From: Calliphora vicina
Taxonomy: Eukaryota; Arthropoda; Insecta; Diptera; Calliphoridae
DNA length: 64,000 nucleotides
Reading direction: 5' to 3'
Assembly (NCBI RefSeq): GCF_958450345.1
Contig: NC_088780.1
Span: 96,546,226 to 96,610,225 of the forward strand
The notes under the pieces were generated by a model, which saw only the letters and a list, made by a program, of their open reading frames with translations, was not told the origin of the DNA and made no database searches. Numbering within the stretch: position 1 is the stretch's first letter; every line of letters begins with the position of its first letter. Of this stretch, positions 34,061-45,739 are shown one piece after another. The position numbers and the translations under genes were made by a program.

Positions 34061-34639
34061 TTTAAGTGTTAACCTGTAGTTACAGCTAACTATAGCTCCT
34101 TATTATAAAAATTCCTATGCATCCACAATAAATGTTGTTGTTAAATTGAACTACAAGTAGCAAAGCAGCAGTAACAGCTAAATCTCTATCCAATTTTGCA
34201 ATCAGGTGGTTCTGTATCTAGAAATTGAGCTACTTCTATTGAGTTAGTTCATAAATCCATTAGACGAAGTGGGCTTGACTGTTTAATGGAAAATTTGACA
34301 GGTGTCAAGGAAATCTGACCTCGAGCTGGGCCTAAATTGAAAACGTCAAGGTCTACGTTCACCGGCCATATTTGTACAAGAACTACTCTTGTTTTCTGCG
34401 ACAGGTTTTAGTGTCTGCCAGCCTCAGTATTGATGCCAAAATGAATGTCATTCAAAGCTGGTGTATATGAACTCCGATCCAATAGATCCTGCATATACCT
34501 CAGTATGCTCTCCTCGTATATACGAAGGTTCTTCCCGAAATATCTCGGTAGAGATTAAGTTTGTCCTCCAAGACCGTCTTCCCAGGTTCCAGGTCCAATT
34601 GGGTGTAATCATCTTCTTCAATGATAGGTTAAAAGCTGT
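34061..34639. other. Unclassified; coding-like patches
   Basis: Complex, less AT-rich sequence from 34300 with overlapping open frames on both strands (34448-34760). It probably includes the decayed 5' part of the transposase that follows, but I cannot align it to a domain. Confidence 0.35.
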
Positions 34640-35319
34640 TAAAAACAAATCACCATGCGAATTTACGAATTTTATTTCCGAAATTCGCGCTCTGTTCGCC
34701 AAACTTACAGAGACTTTTATCTCCAAATCATCTTCAGCGATGAGGCTCATTTCTTTCTAAACGGGAATGTAAAGTAGCAGGATTTAGGTTTTTGAAGAGA
34801 TCACATTCCTCTGGAGACTCATGAGGCTCCATACATTTCGAAAAAATCATTCGGCCCATTTGTCTTTAAATCCGAAACCGGTGCCAACATTACTGTGAAT
34901 GGCGAAAGATACAGGAAAATGATTCGTGGTTTTTTTTTATTCTTAATGTCATTGCAAATCATTTGGATTAGAAGTGGTTCCTACAAAATGGCGAAACACG
35001 CCATACAGCGCGTGAAACCATCCCATTGTTAAGTCATACGTTTGCTGACCGAATTATCTCAAGAAATGGACCTGTGCACTGGCTACCTCGTGCGTGTGAT
35101 TTCACACCTTTGGATTACTTTTTGTGGGGGTACGCCAACATCCGACCTCATAGGTCGTCGAAATAAGACCTGGTATGCTGGATAGAGTTCAAAAGGCGCA
35201 ATCGAGGAGGCGATATGCCAGAAATTAATTTAAAACATTAAATGTGATCTAATAAAGCCAACATTTTGCTTGTTGGGTTTTATTTTTTAAAGTTCTATGC
35301 CTCTAAAAAACACCCTATA
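34640..35319 (+). pseudogene. Tc1/mariner-superfamily transposase relic (DUF4817-type lineage)
   Basis: Across frames the plus strand reads RDFYLQIIFSDEAHFFLNGNV (first catalytic Asp in FSDEAHF), then GPFVFKSETGANITVNGERY, then a corrupted IWIRSG..MAKHAIQR where the QDGA.CHTA second-Asp motif is expected, then WLPRACDFTPLDYFLWG (third Asp block) and EEAICQKLI. This order is that of the insect Tc1/mariner-like transposases annotated with DUF4817. Many frameshifts. The right end AGTTCTATGCCTC..AACACCCTATAT at 35282-35319 looks like the terminal repeat of the element. The N-terminal DNA-binding region is not recognisable. Confidence 0.7.
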
Positions 35320-35410
35320 TTTTTTGAACATAATATTAAGCAATCTTCCATTACTAAAGAAAAACATTTAATATTTTATAAAACTCCGGGCAGAGCTAGT
35401 AATAACAAAG

Positions 35411-36150
35411 GGTGTTACAAAATGTATACAAGATTTCGATTAAAAAGAAAACACGATTTTGTGCTAAAATTATTTTGAATAAATTTGATTGAATTTCGTA
35501 GATGCATAGTTGAATTCCCTCCTTCAATGTAGGGGCGGTTGTGAGCTCGTTTATTTAAAATAATCACATAAAAACAAATGCAATTAAATCAAACCCAGTG
35601 TATGAACATTTCTAATGCAGTCATTGAATGACATCGTCTTACTACCACCATATGTCGTCCACATCAATATCATCACATTTTAGGCAGAAATGACTCTGAA
35701 TTCTGTTGCAATATTCAGATCCAGTAACTACTGGTATTACTGCTTGACCAACCTTTTTTCGAAGAAGTATGATACGAAAATCCACACCCAACAGTGCACT
35801 GCAGTGTCACATTGTGGATGCATTTAATTATCGACAATAACATGTGGATTTTCTGTATCGTGTGATGATTGAAAATTCATTCATGGTGAAAAAATTAATC
35901 ATCTTTTAAGTTAATTTTGACCGAAAATCAACAACAGAATGATTATTAGGCTTCAGTTCGGATATGAATTCCGTAAGCATGGATACACATAATTTCAGTG
36001 GGAATAAACTGAAAAAGGCTTCATGAAATTAGGAAATTTCACCAAGAGTCTCTTGCACTTCTTTGGAATTAGCATTTGAACAGCTTGTTCTTGGACCCAG
36101 AATTATTCAATTACTTCATAGTTGACGGAGTTAAAATCCAACCATATTTT
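35411..36150 (-). pseudogene. Tc1/mariner-superfamily transposase relic (minus strand)
   Basis: On the minus strand, with frameshifts, patches read ENPHVIV..MHPQ, VGCGFSYH, VTGSEYCNRIQSHF and DDIDVDDIWW, corresponding to the HPQ.VTVWCG..., VTG..Y...I and DDIWFQQDGA stretches that surround the second catalytic Asp in this superfamily. The plus-strand AAGGGTGTTACAAAATG at 35410 resembles the terminal repeat of the neighbouring relic, in inverted orientation. Heavily decayed; the limits are approximate. Confidence 0.5.
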
Positions 36151-37058
36151 TTAATTTCCAGTTCAAAACCTAGAAATATACCCTAGAAATAATGATATTT
36201 CCCCTTTCAAAAACTTAAATTTATGTTATTTTGTATGTAGCTTTTAATGCACAAAGCCATTTATATGATTTCAATGCAATTGAACCATAAAAACAAACGT
36301 TTAAAAACAGATTTAATCATAAATCAAAGTTCGTGTACATGAAATTACACAATTATACTTTTGTATGTAATATAAACAAATTGTATATGAAAACATACTA
36401 CATCCATATTAAATAAAATTTGTTTAATGTAAATGCTTTTAACAAAAATATGGAATCATGCATATTTTCCAAAACAAAAACAAAAAGAAAGCAAAGTACG
36501 TAAAACCAAAAATACATTTCAAAAGTCATGTTGCCAGTAAAAATTTCATTCCAATTTCATTCAATGTTCGCAGTCGTGTTAATGCATGTGTAAAAATATT
36601 ATGATGACTTTTGGTGTCCTTTAAAATTTAGGTTAAATTGTGTGAAAAGATGAAAAAAGAAAAAAAGAATATACAATATGTATGATTTCCACAGCAGAAA
36701 ATATAATGATAATAATATGTGGCATTTGTTGTATGTAGTTTCATGATTTATGCAGCATTTGTGCTGCCTTTAATGTATTGACTTGAAATATTAATATTGT
36801 AATACATTGCGTTTCCATTATTGTACATTTTTGGTAAAATTGTTTTGTATTTTTGTTCTTTATTTGTTGGATTTTAAAACAAATAAACATATTGAATAAT
36901 GCATTAAGCAAATACTAAAAGACACAAATCTACATTAGTGTGGACCTTAGTTTTCAATTTTGGGATTTTCTAAAGTCTAAAATAGTTTTCATCATCTAAA
37001 AACTAAGATAATCATTATTTCACTACATTTCAAATAAAATAGAATTGCTATGTGAGTA
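36151..37058. other. AT-rich DNA, no gene seen
   Basis: No supported exon or repeat. Confidence 0.5.
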
Positions 37059-37271
37059 TTAGGGCGGGCCGATTTAAAAATCGCCCAAGTGACAAGGAAA
37101 TTCGTATACTAGACTCGATTGTGGCACTTTAAATGGGTCAAAGTGGGGTTTTTCAAAATTTGACTTTCGGGTCAAAATAAGGAACTTCAGAATTCATTTA
37201 AGAGCTTTGGTTCCTTGGGCAAAGTTACTTGGGCGAGTTTTTTGCGTCCCTACAAATCGACCCGCAATAAT
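37059..37271. mobile_element. Small TIR element (~213 bp)
   Basis: The left end TTAGGGCGGGCCGATTT and the complement of the right end, TTATTGCGGGTCGATTT, match. Internally GATTTAAAAATCGCCCAAGT is mirrored by ACTTGGGCGAGTTTT. Non-coding. It is G+C-richer than its surroundings. A duplication could not be fixed. Confidence 0.5.
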
Positions 37272-37439
37272 AAGTAGCCTGTATATTTTTGATGTAGCAT
37301 AGTGTAATTTTTAGTGTGGAGGTCTAACTTTCTGTATTACACTGTTTTGACCCCAGATATAAACGGAGTAGCAATGTCCTAGAAATTTAAAATAATGAAC
37401 ACGTAGGGCGAATGAGGCAGCAATTTGTAGCCTAATTCA
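37272..37439. other. Unclassified spacer
   Basis: No gene or repeat recognised. Confidence 0.4.
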
Positions 37440-37890
37440 TGGATATTTCCATGGAAACGGCACATGTGTGCACCCTTGTACTGGTACAATAAGTTGGCAT
37501 AATTTTGCCATTGATGGTTTCACCCTTTTGAAGTTAGTCACGTACATTCCTGACAAACCCATCTTGGCCTTCTATGTCACTGATTCACCCCGAGAAACCC
37601 ACTGGTTTGACTGCTGTTAGGGCACTAGTGTGTTGTAGCGGGTTATGCAATGCCGAAACTCGCACATATTGCGGTTGAACAAAGCGAAAAACGTGACACC
37701 CTTCTTGAAACCACTGAGCCATGTGAGATGCCTATGGCTTCTTCAAGTCACGCGGTAGTTTGCTATCAAACTAAATGATGCACCTTGTTAAAATTTAGAC
37801 AGGAGTTGACTGACAGATGACTTGATAGGAGTAATGTTGCCCTTTCAGTTAATAGGCGGGAAATTCAAAAAGTCACGGACTTATTTACCC
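37440..37890 (-). pseudogene. Mariner relic (M4, minus strand)
   Basis: The minus strand starts with GTGACTTTTTGAATTTCCCG and TTAACTGAAAGGGCAACA, the 5' end seen at 54150. It then has ATTTTAACAAGGTGCATCATT and the GAAGCCATAGGCATCTCACATGG-type region, and ends with the same ACATGTGCCGTTTCCATGG segment found at the deletion junctions of M1-M3. Coding frames are destroyed. Confidence 0.65.
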
Positions 37891-38164
37891 GTCCTTAGTA
37901 GTAGCAAACTCAAAGAAAGAATATGAAATTAAATAACGAAAAGCATTTTTCAGAAATAATTGAAAAAAGTTTTCTGATCAAAAGTTCGCCCATTTCAAAT
38001 CGGTAGGTACACTAACCTTTAGTAGATGTAACCGTAATAATTTGAAAGTTTAATTCTCATTTAACATTTATAAAATTTCGAAAATGTAATATTTAGGATT
38101 TTAGAAATGTATGGAATTTTATGATTTTTTGTTTGAAGTTGTAATGGGTTATTGTTGCAAAAAA
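37891..38164. other. AT-rich DNA, no gene seen
   Basis: Nothing recognised. Confidence 0.4.
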
Positions 38165-39900
38165 ATTGTATCTATATAAATAATAATAATGAATGTATGT
38201 TTGTTTATGTGTTTGTCTGACATATACCAGCAAAAACCACTGAACCGATCCTCTTGAAATGTTTACAGCATGTTTCTCTATATCTGGAAGGAACAATAGG
38301 ATACTTTTTATACCCTACACCATCATAGTGGGGAGGGTATAATGCGTTTGTGCAGATGTTTGTAACGCCCAAAAATATTGGTCTAGCAACCACCTTGAAG
38401 TATACCGATCGACTTAGAATCACTTTCTGAGTCGATTAAACGATGTCCGTCCGTCTGGCTAGTTGGCTGGCTGTCCATATAAACATTGTGCGCAGAGTAC
38501 AGGTCGCAATTTTGAAGATATTTCGATAAAATTTGGTACATATAATTTTTTCGGCCCAAGGACCAAGCCTGTTGAACCTAGCTGAAATCGGTCCATTATT
38601 TCACCTAGCCCCCGTACAAATGTCCTCTCGAAATTGGACTTTATCGGTCATAAATGTTTAATTTATATATGTATCTACACAAATTTCGCTCCAAATGAGT
38701 TTTATATATATAAAATTCATGTCACCACATTTTGTTACGATCGGCCCATAATTACTCATAGCTCTCATATATACCAGCTTCCGAAAATCACTTTAACTTG
38801 CTTAAATATCTTAAAAATGTTGGTATACACATAAAATTCAACATAAGTAATTTTCATATAGACATAAATCATTTTCATGGTGATCGGTCCATAATTGGTC
38901 ATTTCTCCCATATAAGGTCCACTTTCGAAAATTACTCACGAATATAAATTATTGATACTTTAAAAGAAAAATGTTTTTGCTCATTTACTTGGCATTATAT
39001 GGTCGGGCTTGACCGACCATACTTTCTTACTTGTTTGAAATTGCAAGTGGGCGTGGCTCTTCCCATAATATGCAAATAGTTCTTATGGAATATCTGGTGA
39101 ATGTGGTGGACAATAGTTGTGAAAGTCGAAAAACTTCGCAGAATTTACATCAGTACCATTAGCTGAAAATGGTCCATGTAAATAATTATTTTCTAATATC
39201 TGCAGAACTATTACTATGACAGTATTGAAACTTTATACGAGTCAATTTCTTATCAGTTCATGAAGTTTATCCAAAAATGGTTAAAAGGGAGTGTGGAACC
39301 TCCCATACAAACTAAATAGTTATTTTCAAATATCTGTAGAACTTAGTTGTGGAAGTCTTAAGATATTGCCCGAATATCTCACTTATTATTATACATAGTT
39401 TGAAATAATGAGCGGGATTATATTAGTGGGCGTGGCACTAATACAATTATATGAATTTATATAAAAAAACCTACTTTAAATTCCTGAACTAATCGAGTCT
39501 CCATTGAAAATTGTTTGCACGAATATAGTTGAGAGTTTAGGTGTCCTCACACCATGTCTTTTTTCAATTTTGAACAGCGCGATCTTTGATATTTTTTGCA
39601 TTGAAATATATACTTCCTTTAACCTTTTGGAAGTGAACCATTTTATTCACACCATTTCAAAGACTATGTCTAAATGGAACCAAAAATTAAACTGGTCTTT
39701 TAGAAAATTTGAAAAAATGTTTTCAATATTCAAATCGTGATATTTTTACATCGGAATGAGTTTCCATTAAAAAAGTGACTGCTAATGAGGAATATATTAG
39801 ATTGTATTATGTATGTGGTAAATTTCATTAAAATCGGAGATGGGAAATCCGACTGCTGTCCGCTTTCACTGGGATTCTCTCACTCGGTTTTTGGCAGCAT
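38165..39900 (+). mobile_element. Helitron-like sequence interrupted by A4
   Basis: TCTATATAAATAATAATAAT at about 38170, then GTATGTTTGTTTATG and CCACTGAACCGATC resemble the 5' end of insect Helitrons. After the family A copy, the text GTGGGCGTGGC (39048, 39426) and GGTAAATTTCATTAAAATCGG fits a decayed non-autonomous interior. No 3' CTRR end was found, so the right limit is a guess. Confidence 0.4.
38306..39036 (+). mobile_element. Family A DINE/HINE-like element, copy A4
   Basis: Nearly complete: TATACCCT...AGGGTATA, GTCCGTCCGTCTGG microsatellite, the perfect 3' hairpin ATGGTCGG..CCGACCAT around 39000-39020, and TTTCTTACTTGTTT end. It inserted in a T run (GGATACTTTTT / TTTGAAATT), with no duplication seen, as expected for Helentron-type insertion. 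Confidence 0.85.
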
Positions 39901-40991
39901 CGACAAATAACACCCTAATGAACATAAATAATGATATTTGTAAAATATTTTTTGAAATTTTATTCAAAATTGTTTCATATTGCAAATGTTTTTTATTGTT
40001 GCGGTAAATGTGTGTTTATGATTAGAACAACTAAATTTGGCCTCAAATAAATGCAATAAATAAACAATGTATTTTTTTATGACTGCAATTACTAATTTTT
40101 ATTAGTTGTTCTGTTATTGTTGTTTTACCAAAAACATTCAAAAATTAGCTAAATATTATTAGATTTGAATAATTTTCTTTGCTTTCTGTTTTTGATCTTA
40201 GAAATACATTAAAGTATATTATGTGCGTTAGAATGTTTGCATTGTATTTAAAGACTAAGTAAAACAAAAAGTTTAGTTTCGTTTGTTTTTCAATTGAAAA
40301 TTGATTTCCGGATTGATTTGCCAAAATGAAAACATTTTGATTTATTTGCTTTCTTTGTTTTCTTGGTTCGTTTGTTGTTCCTTTGGCTGATTTTGTGCGT
40401 AAAAACACTTTAGTTTTCAACTTGTTGTAGGTTAAACACATTTTAAAATGTTTTTAATTTAGAAAAAATTTCTTAAATTTTTGTTGAAATTTCTTTCTTT
40501 TTTTATATGCTACCAAGAGTGGGTTATTTATATTTTTAAATTTCCAATTGGTTAAAAAATTCATAGAAAAATCGTGATTTTTAAAGCCATGAAGTTTGGT
40601 GGAAAGGCTAAATGTGTATAGTTTCCCATGAAGCATTATGTCAATATAACAATTTTATTCAGTACATTACTGAAATAAATAGAATTTTACAAAATCATAC
40701 TTTCATTGAAATAAATTTAAACTGAACTAGTTAGAATGAATTAAGATTTTTAATAGAAGTATCGCATGTCGATGTATAGACTCTCATTATTAATATATGA
40801 AAATAGGACCGGCTCGGCTTCGCTGGGTTGCTATTTTCTAATATGAGAAGTGAAAATAAGGTAGTAAAATTTACTTCTTTGAGTTTTCCTAAAATTTTCT
40901 CATACTTAAAATAATTAAAAGTGTTAGTTCTTCAAGTTTATCCACAAAATGTCACTTAGTAAGAAACATGAGAAGTAAATTGGAGGTATTA
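39901..40991. other. AT-rich DNA, no gene seen
   Basis: A 98-codon minus frame (40145-40441) lacks any motif. GGACCGGCTCGGCTTCGCTG near 40806 is a G+C-rich inverted motif resembling the hairpin at Helitron ends (minus orientation), possibly a decayed 3' end. Confidence 0.4.
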
Positions 40992-41304
40992 CACTGATGC
41001 ATATTCCTATAAACGCACTTAATTTGTTTCTGTATTTTTGTTATATCTTTGTTGTTCTCATCCAAATGCAAAAATTAGCTTTTTTAATGAGAGACAACTT
41101 TTTGAAAGTAATTATGTTTTGTTATCTTATTCTTGTTGTTTGATTTCATTATGCAAACAGACGTGAAATTTGTTTTTAAAAAAGTTAGCAAAATTAAAAT
41201 ATCAATTTTTGTATTTTTTCAACCAAAGGTACGTTTCTAATTGCAACATCTCAATTTACTGCAACTTTTTCTATTTGAATCAATAAATTTCATCACTTTA
41301 AAAG

Positions 41305-41650
41305 ATGCCCAAGGGAACTTTTTTGTCCGATCAAGAAAAAATTCTAATTATATTTGTTCACGACCAAGGATCTTCCAATAGTGAAATTGGACGTAAAATC
41401 GATCGTTCGGAAAGTGTGGTACGAAATTTCTTGAAGAAAGATCAAAATTATGGAGTTTGCATACCTACAAAGGGAAATACAAAACTAACAAGAAGACAAT
41501 CTTGTAATCTAATAAAACAAGAAGCAACAAATTGAATTCCACACAAATAAAGAATAAATTGAATCTTCCAGTGACTTCCAAACACGTTGCACACATTTTA
41601 GGAAACGATGAAAACATAAAATGGAAAAAGCAGAAATGTAAACCAATGCT
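41305..41650 (+). pseudogene. Tc3-like transposase, DNA-binding half
   Basis: From the ATG: MPKGTFLSDQEK, then SNSEIGRKIDRSESVVRNFL, a paired helix-turn-helix DNA-binding domain of the Tc3 type (residues about 8-45). TKLTRRQSCNLIKQEA begins the second helix-turn-helix. A frameshift at about 41530 ends the first frame at 41535. The next frame carries on with IKNKLNLPVTSKHVAHILG and ENIKWKKQKCKPML, then family A copy A5 interrupts it. The ATG choice is supported by the family N-terminus (P-K-G followed by the HTH). It normally binds the terminal repeats. Confidence 0.75.
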
Positions 41651-42274
41651 AAACAAGTAAAAAAGTATGGTCAAGCCCGACCATATAATACCCTACACTA
41701 AGTAAAAGAGCAAAAACATTTTTCCTTTAAAATTTCAATAATTTATATTTTTGAGTGATTTTCGGAAGTGAGCCATATATGGGAGCTATGACCAATTGTG
41801 GACCGATCACTTTGAATTTATGTCTTAATGAAAGTTATTTATGTTGAATTTTGTGTATATAAGTGATTTTCGGAAGCGGGTCTATATGGGAGCTATGACT
41901 AATTATCGACCGATCGTAACAAAATTTGGTGACATGAATTTTGTATATATAAAACTTATTTGGAGCGAAACTTGTGTAGATACATATGTAAACTAAACAT
42001 TTATGACCGATAAAGTCCAATTTCGAGAGGACATTTGTATGGGGGCTAGGTGAAATAATGAACCGATTTCATCCAGTTTCAATAGGCTTCATCCTTTACA
42101 TGGACAGCCAACCAGCCAGACGGACGGACGGACATCGTTTGATCGACTCAGAAAGTGATTCTAAGTCGATCGGTATACTTTAGTGTTAGGGTGTTAGACC
42201 AATATTTTTGTGCGTTACAAACATCTGCACAAACGCATTATACCCTACCCACTATGGTGGTGTAGGGTATAAAA
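41651..42274 (-). mobile_element. Family A DINE/HINE-like element, copy A5
   Basis: In reverse orientation: plus-strand ACAAGTAAAAAAGTATGG start (the 3' end), the GACGGACGGACATCG microsatellite near 42120, and TGTAGGGTATAAAAA (the 5' end) at 42260-42275. It has an internal deletion around 42075-42100. It sits within the transposase coding sequence between the DNA-binding and catalytic halves, so it is younger than the Tc3-like element. Confidence 0.85.
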
Positions 42275-42903
42275 ATCACCATAAAGAAAATCGTCTAAAA
42301 TTCGCAAGAAAATATATAAAATGGACAGATGAGTGCAAAAAAGTAATTTTCTCTTACGAAAAAAAATTTAATTTAGACGGTCCTGACTCATACTCATGCT
42401 ATTGGCACGATTTGAGATCAAAAGATGTTCGGATGTTAAAACGTAATTTCGGTGGTGGCAGTGTTATAGCTTGGTCAGTGTTTTCTGCAGTTGGCAAGTC
42501 GAAAATATGTTTTGTTCTGACAAAAATCAATAGTGCGATTTATAACGAACTGTTGGAAGATGCTCTTCTCTCATTTATGGATGAAAAAATGGATAAAGAA
42601 TGCATATTCCAACAAGATAATGCTGCAATCCATGTTTCTAAGCAATCGATATCTTGGTTTAATGAACATAGCCTTCCTCTGTTGGACTTAAACCCAATGG
42701 AGAACTTGTGGGGATACATTGCCCTTAAAGTTTATGCAAATAATGCCCAGAATGAAAACATAATGACTCTGACAGAGCTGAAACTAAGAATTAAACGAGT
42801 CTGGAAGGAAATTGATTCCGATCTGCTTAAAAAATTAGTGGAATCAATGCCAGACCGTATGTTTGAAAGAATCCATAACAAAGGATTATCCACACATTGT
42901 TAA
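42275..42903 (+). pseudogene. Tc3-like transposase, catalytic half
   Basis: Reads HKENRLKFARKYIKWTDEC, KKVIFSYEKKFNLDGPDSY, GGGSVIAWSVFSAVG, CIFQQDNAAIHVS, LNPMENLWGYI and ends MPDRMFERIHNKG near the stop at 42901-42903. This is the DDE domain of Tc1/Tc3-type transposases. The first catalytic Asp is replaced by Tyr (FSYEKKF, TAC for GAC/GAT). The second Asp is present (QQDNAA). Before LNPMEN a few residues (W-P-A-x-S-P type) are missing compared with the family, while the final Glu remains. The frame is otherwise open, so decay was slow or recent. The family A residues that precede HKEN in frame are not part of the protein. Confidence 0.85.
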
Positions 42904-43020
42904 TAATGCTACAGTGGCCCAGAAATTAAAGTGCGTTTATAGGAAAATACCCTTAAAAATGGCTGTTAATCTCGAAATTTAAGTAAAAAAATAAAGTAGA
43001 AATGAACTTTTTTTAAAGAA

Positions 43021-43274
43021 TTGGGGGATTCAAACGGTCTGATATTAGGTCGTATTGTCATAATGTCGTAAAATATTTTTTTAGTTTGAACAAATTCTTG
43101 TCGTGCTGCAAACAAAAAAAAGTGTTATTTTATGACAAACCAATAAACATAAGTAGTTCTAAAAGTCTTATTAGTTTATAACTTTTTTGTTTGAAACCCA
43201 ACAAAAATTTATTTAAACTAAAAAAATATTTTATGACAATACGACCTAATAGGAGACATTTTGAATCTCCCAAA
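43021..43274. mobile_element. Palindromic MITE (~254 bp) in the Tc3-like element
   Basis: The left arm TTGGGGGATTCAAA..TATTAGGTCGTATTGTCAT and the right arm (complement TTGGGAGATTCAAA..TATTAGGTCGTATTGTCAT) are inverted over about 80 bases. Non-coding. It lies in the 3' non-coding part of the Tc3-like transposon. Target duplication unclear (possibly AAT). Confidence 0.75.
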
Positions 43275-43400
43275 TATTTTAAGTGAAGTCTTAACTAATT
43301 TAATAAACAAATTTGTAGCCCCCTAAATATGTTCGTGTTTAATTTTTACAATCTTTTTAAAAAAAAGTAGTGTGCGTTTATAGGAATATGCTTCACTGTG

Positions 43401-43656
43401 TATTAAAAACATGAAATTTCCAAGTTTTACCAGGAATTTTTGAATTTTTATTCTTTACAAACCATCTCCAGAAAATTTCCAATCGAATCGAAAAATCAGT
43501 CAAATCACTTCAGCCGTTAATACTGAACTCTTTAGATGAATTTTTATAAATTAATATAAATTTCATATTCAACAGGCAGATCGACTTTAAAATTTCCAAC
43601 TTTTCAGATGAATATTTCTGGGAATAACAATATTTTGTAGACGTTAAAAACAGTAA
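43401..43656. other. Repeat-like spacer
   Basis: Contains the phrase TCAAATCACTTCAGCCG and similar; no gene. Confidence 0.35.
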
Positions 43657-44376
43657 AAACAAGTAAGAAAGTATGGTCGGTCAAGCCCGACCATATAATA
43701 ATCTACACTAAGTAAAAATTCAATATATTATATTTTTGAGTGATTTTCGGAAGTGGGCCTTATATGGGGGCTATGACCAATTATGGACCGATCACCACGA
43801 AATTAGGTCGTGTGATTTATGTCTATATTAAAGTTAACTATGTTGAATTTTGTGAGTATACCAACATTTTTAAGCGATATATGCACGTTAAAGTGATTTT
43901 CGGAAGCGGGTCTATATGGGAGCTATGACTAATTATGGACCGATCGTAACAAAATTTGGTGACATGAATTATGTATATATAAAACTTATTTAGAGTGCAA
44001 TTTGTGGAGATACATTTATAAATTAAACATTTATGACCGATAACGTCCAATTTCGGAAGGACATTTGTATGGGGGCTAGGGGAAATAATGGACCGATTTA
44101 AGCCAGTTTCAATAGGCTTGGTCCTTGGGCCGAAAAAATAATATGTACTAAATTGATCGAAATATCTTCAAAATTTCGACCTGTACTCTGCGCACAAGGT
44201 TTACATGGACAGCCAGCCAACCAGACGGACGGACGGACATCGTTTAATAGACTCAGAAAGCGATTATAAGTTGTTCGGTATACTTTAAGGTGGGTGTTAG
44301 ACTAATATTTTTGGGCGTTACAAACATCTGCACAAAAGCATAATACCATCCCCACTATGGTGGTGTAGGGTATAAT
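43657..44376 (-). mobile_element. Family A DINE/HINE-like element, copy A6
   Basis: A complete reverse-orientation copy: ACAAGTAAGAAAGTATGG, hairpin GGTCGGTCAAGCCCGACC, the GACGGACGGACATCG microsatellite, and GGTGGTGTAGGGTATAA at the right. Both flanks contain AAACAGTAA (about 43649-43657 and 44377-44385). Confidence 0.85.
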
Positions 44377-45739
44377 AAAACAGTAAGAAATTGTTTTTCT
44401 TGTATTAAAAATAAAAGAAATGTTGCATTTTGAAAATCTGGTTCCTAAACTTAATTTGCAAATTAGTTTCTGGCTGTTCTGAGTTTATTGGGTCATAATT
44501 ATCCTAAAAATAATTATTCGACAACCTTTTTTAAATTTTTAAAGTTTGAAATTTACCCTTTTGTATATACATCCATACATATGTATTTAAAATGTTTTAT
44601 AAAATTATATATATTAAAAAGAAACTACAATGCATTATAATTCTAGTTGTCATATTTATTTACATATACATATTTATCTATCAAACAGTTTTTTTCTGTG
44701 GTCTTTTGTGCAATTTTACAAAACACACGTTGTGATTTTTTTTCTGAGGCGATTAAATTTTCAAATTCAAATAAAACAAAATAAGCTTTTGGCATTTATC
44801 ATAAATGTACTGGTACTTGCAGCATGAGTATTTTATAGATTTGTAATATGATTTGATTTTTATTTGTTTTTCATTTTATTAAAACTACAGTTGTCTCTGT
44901 TAGTTTTGTTTAATTTATTTAGGAAATATTTTGTTTATTTTTTTCATTTATTCTGGTTTTGTTGCTGTTCGTTGTATTTATTATTGAGGCCATAACATTT
45001 GCCTGACAGCCATTTCCGATATGCAGAATAAAACAGAAATAATACATTCACATATAAATTTTATATTTGAATTTGAAATTATTTTTATTAAATTAAAAAC
45101 CTTTAATGCAGTGACATAACATGATATTTTATTAAACTAAAATAATTAAAATTTATTGAGAAAATTGTTTAACAAGACATCAACATTTATCAGGTGTTTA
45201 GGTTTAAAGATAATTCAATTGTGGGGGAAGCAATTATAGAAAAAGTTTTTGATTAAAATTGGTTTAGATTTTTGCTCATGGGAATTGACAGTAGATAATA
45301 AACAAAATAGTATGTATAAAATAAAATCGTGTGGAAATATTCAAACAATTCCAAGTCCATATTAATGAGTTGAAAAATTTATTAAATCTCGCAAAATTAT
45401 CCAACATTCACATTATGAATAGTACATAGTACTTCGATTCAAACAAACAATATCAAAATTCCTGCACTATTTCATTTAGGGTACCTTGGTATCCACCTCA
45501 ATCAAAATCTAGAATTATTTTCCGCATAATATTATTAGATCTAACAATAATAATTTGGCTCTTGCAAGAGAGTTTAGATGGTTTTGTAGTTTTATACCGT
45601 ATTTTTCATAATTAACATTTGGTTTTGAAATGATTTTTTGTACAATTACTTTAAGTTCAGAGCTAATTTTGATGGATCTCGTTAATAGATTAACAGGTTT
45701 TATACTAAACTAGCGGATACCCAGCGTGTGCTACTTAAT
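44377..45739. other. AT-rich DNA, no gene seen
   Basis: No supported exon; T- and A-rich runs throughout. Confidence 0.5.

Larger units (their letters stand above)
40992..43400 (+). mobile_element. Tc3-like transposon with two nested insertions
   Basis: The terminal repeats are CACTGATGCATATTCCTATA (left) and, complemented, CACAGTGAAGCATATTCC (right), both continuing TATAAACGCAC. TA flanks both ends (40990-40991, 43401-43402). An extra internal copy of the motif, GTGCGTTTATAGGAAAATA, lies at about 42932-42950, just after the coding region. In Tc3 of nematodes internal transposase sites exist; whether this one serves so is unknown. The element holds a broken transposase, family A copy A5 and a palindromic MITE. 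Confidence 0.8.

Noticed and set aside
40145..40441. 98-codon minus frame
   Set aside because: Lys/Asn-rich random-like composition, no homology recognised.
42208..42274. ATG at 42208 as start of the Tc3-like catalytic frame
   Set aside because: The first about 22 codons come from the inserted family A copy, not from the transposase.
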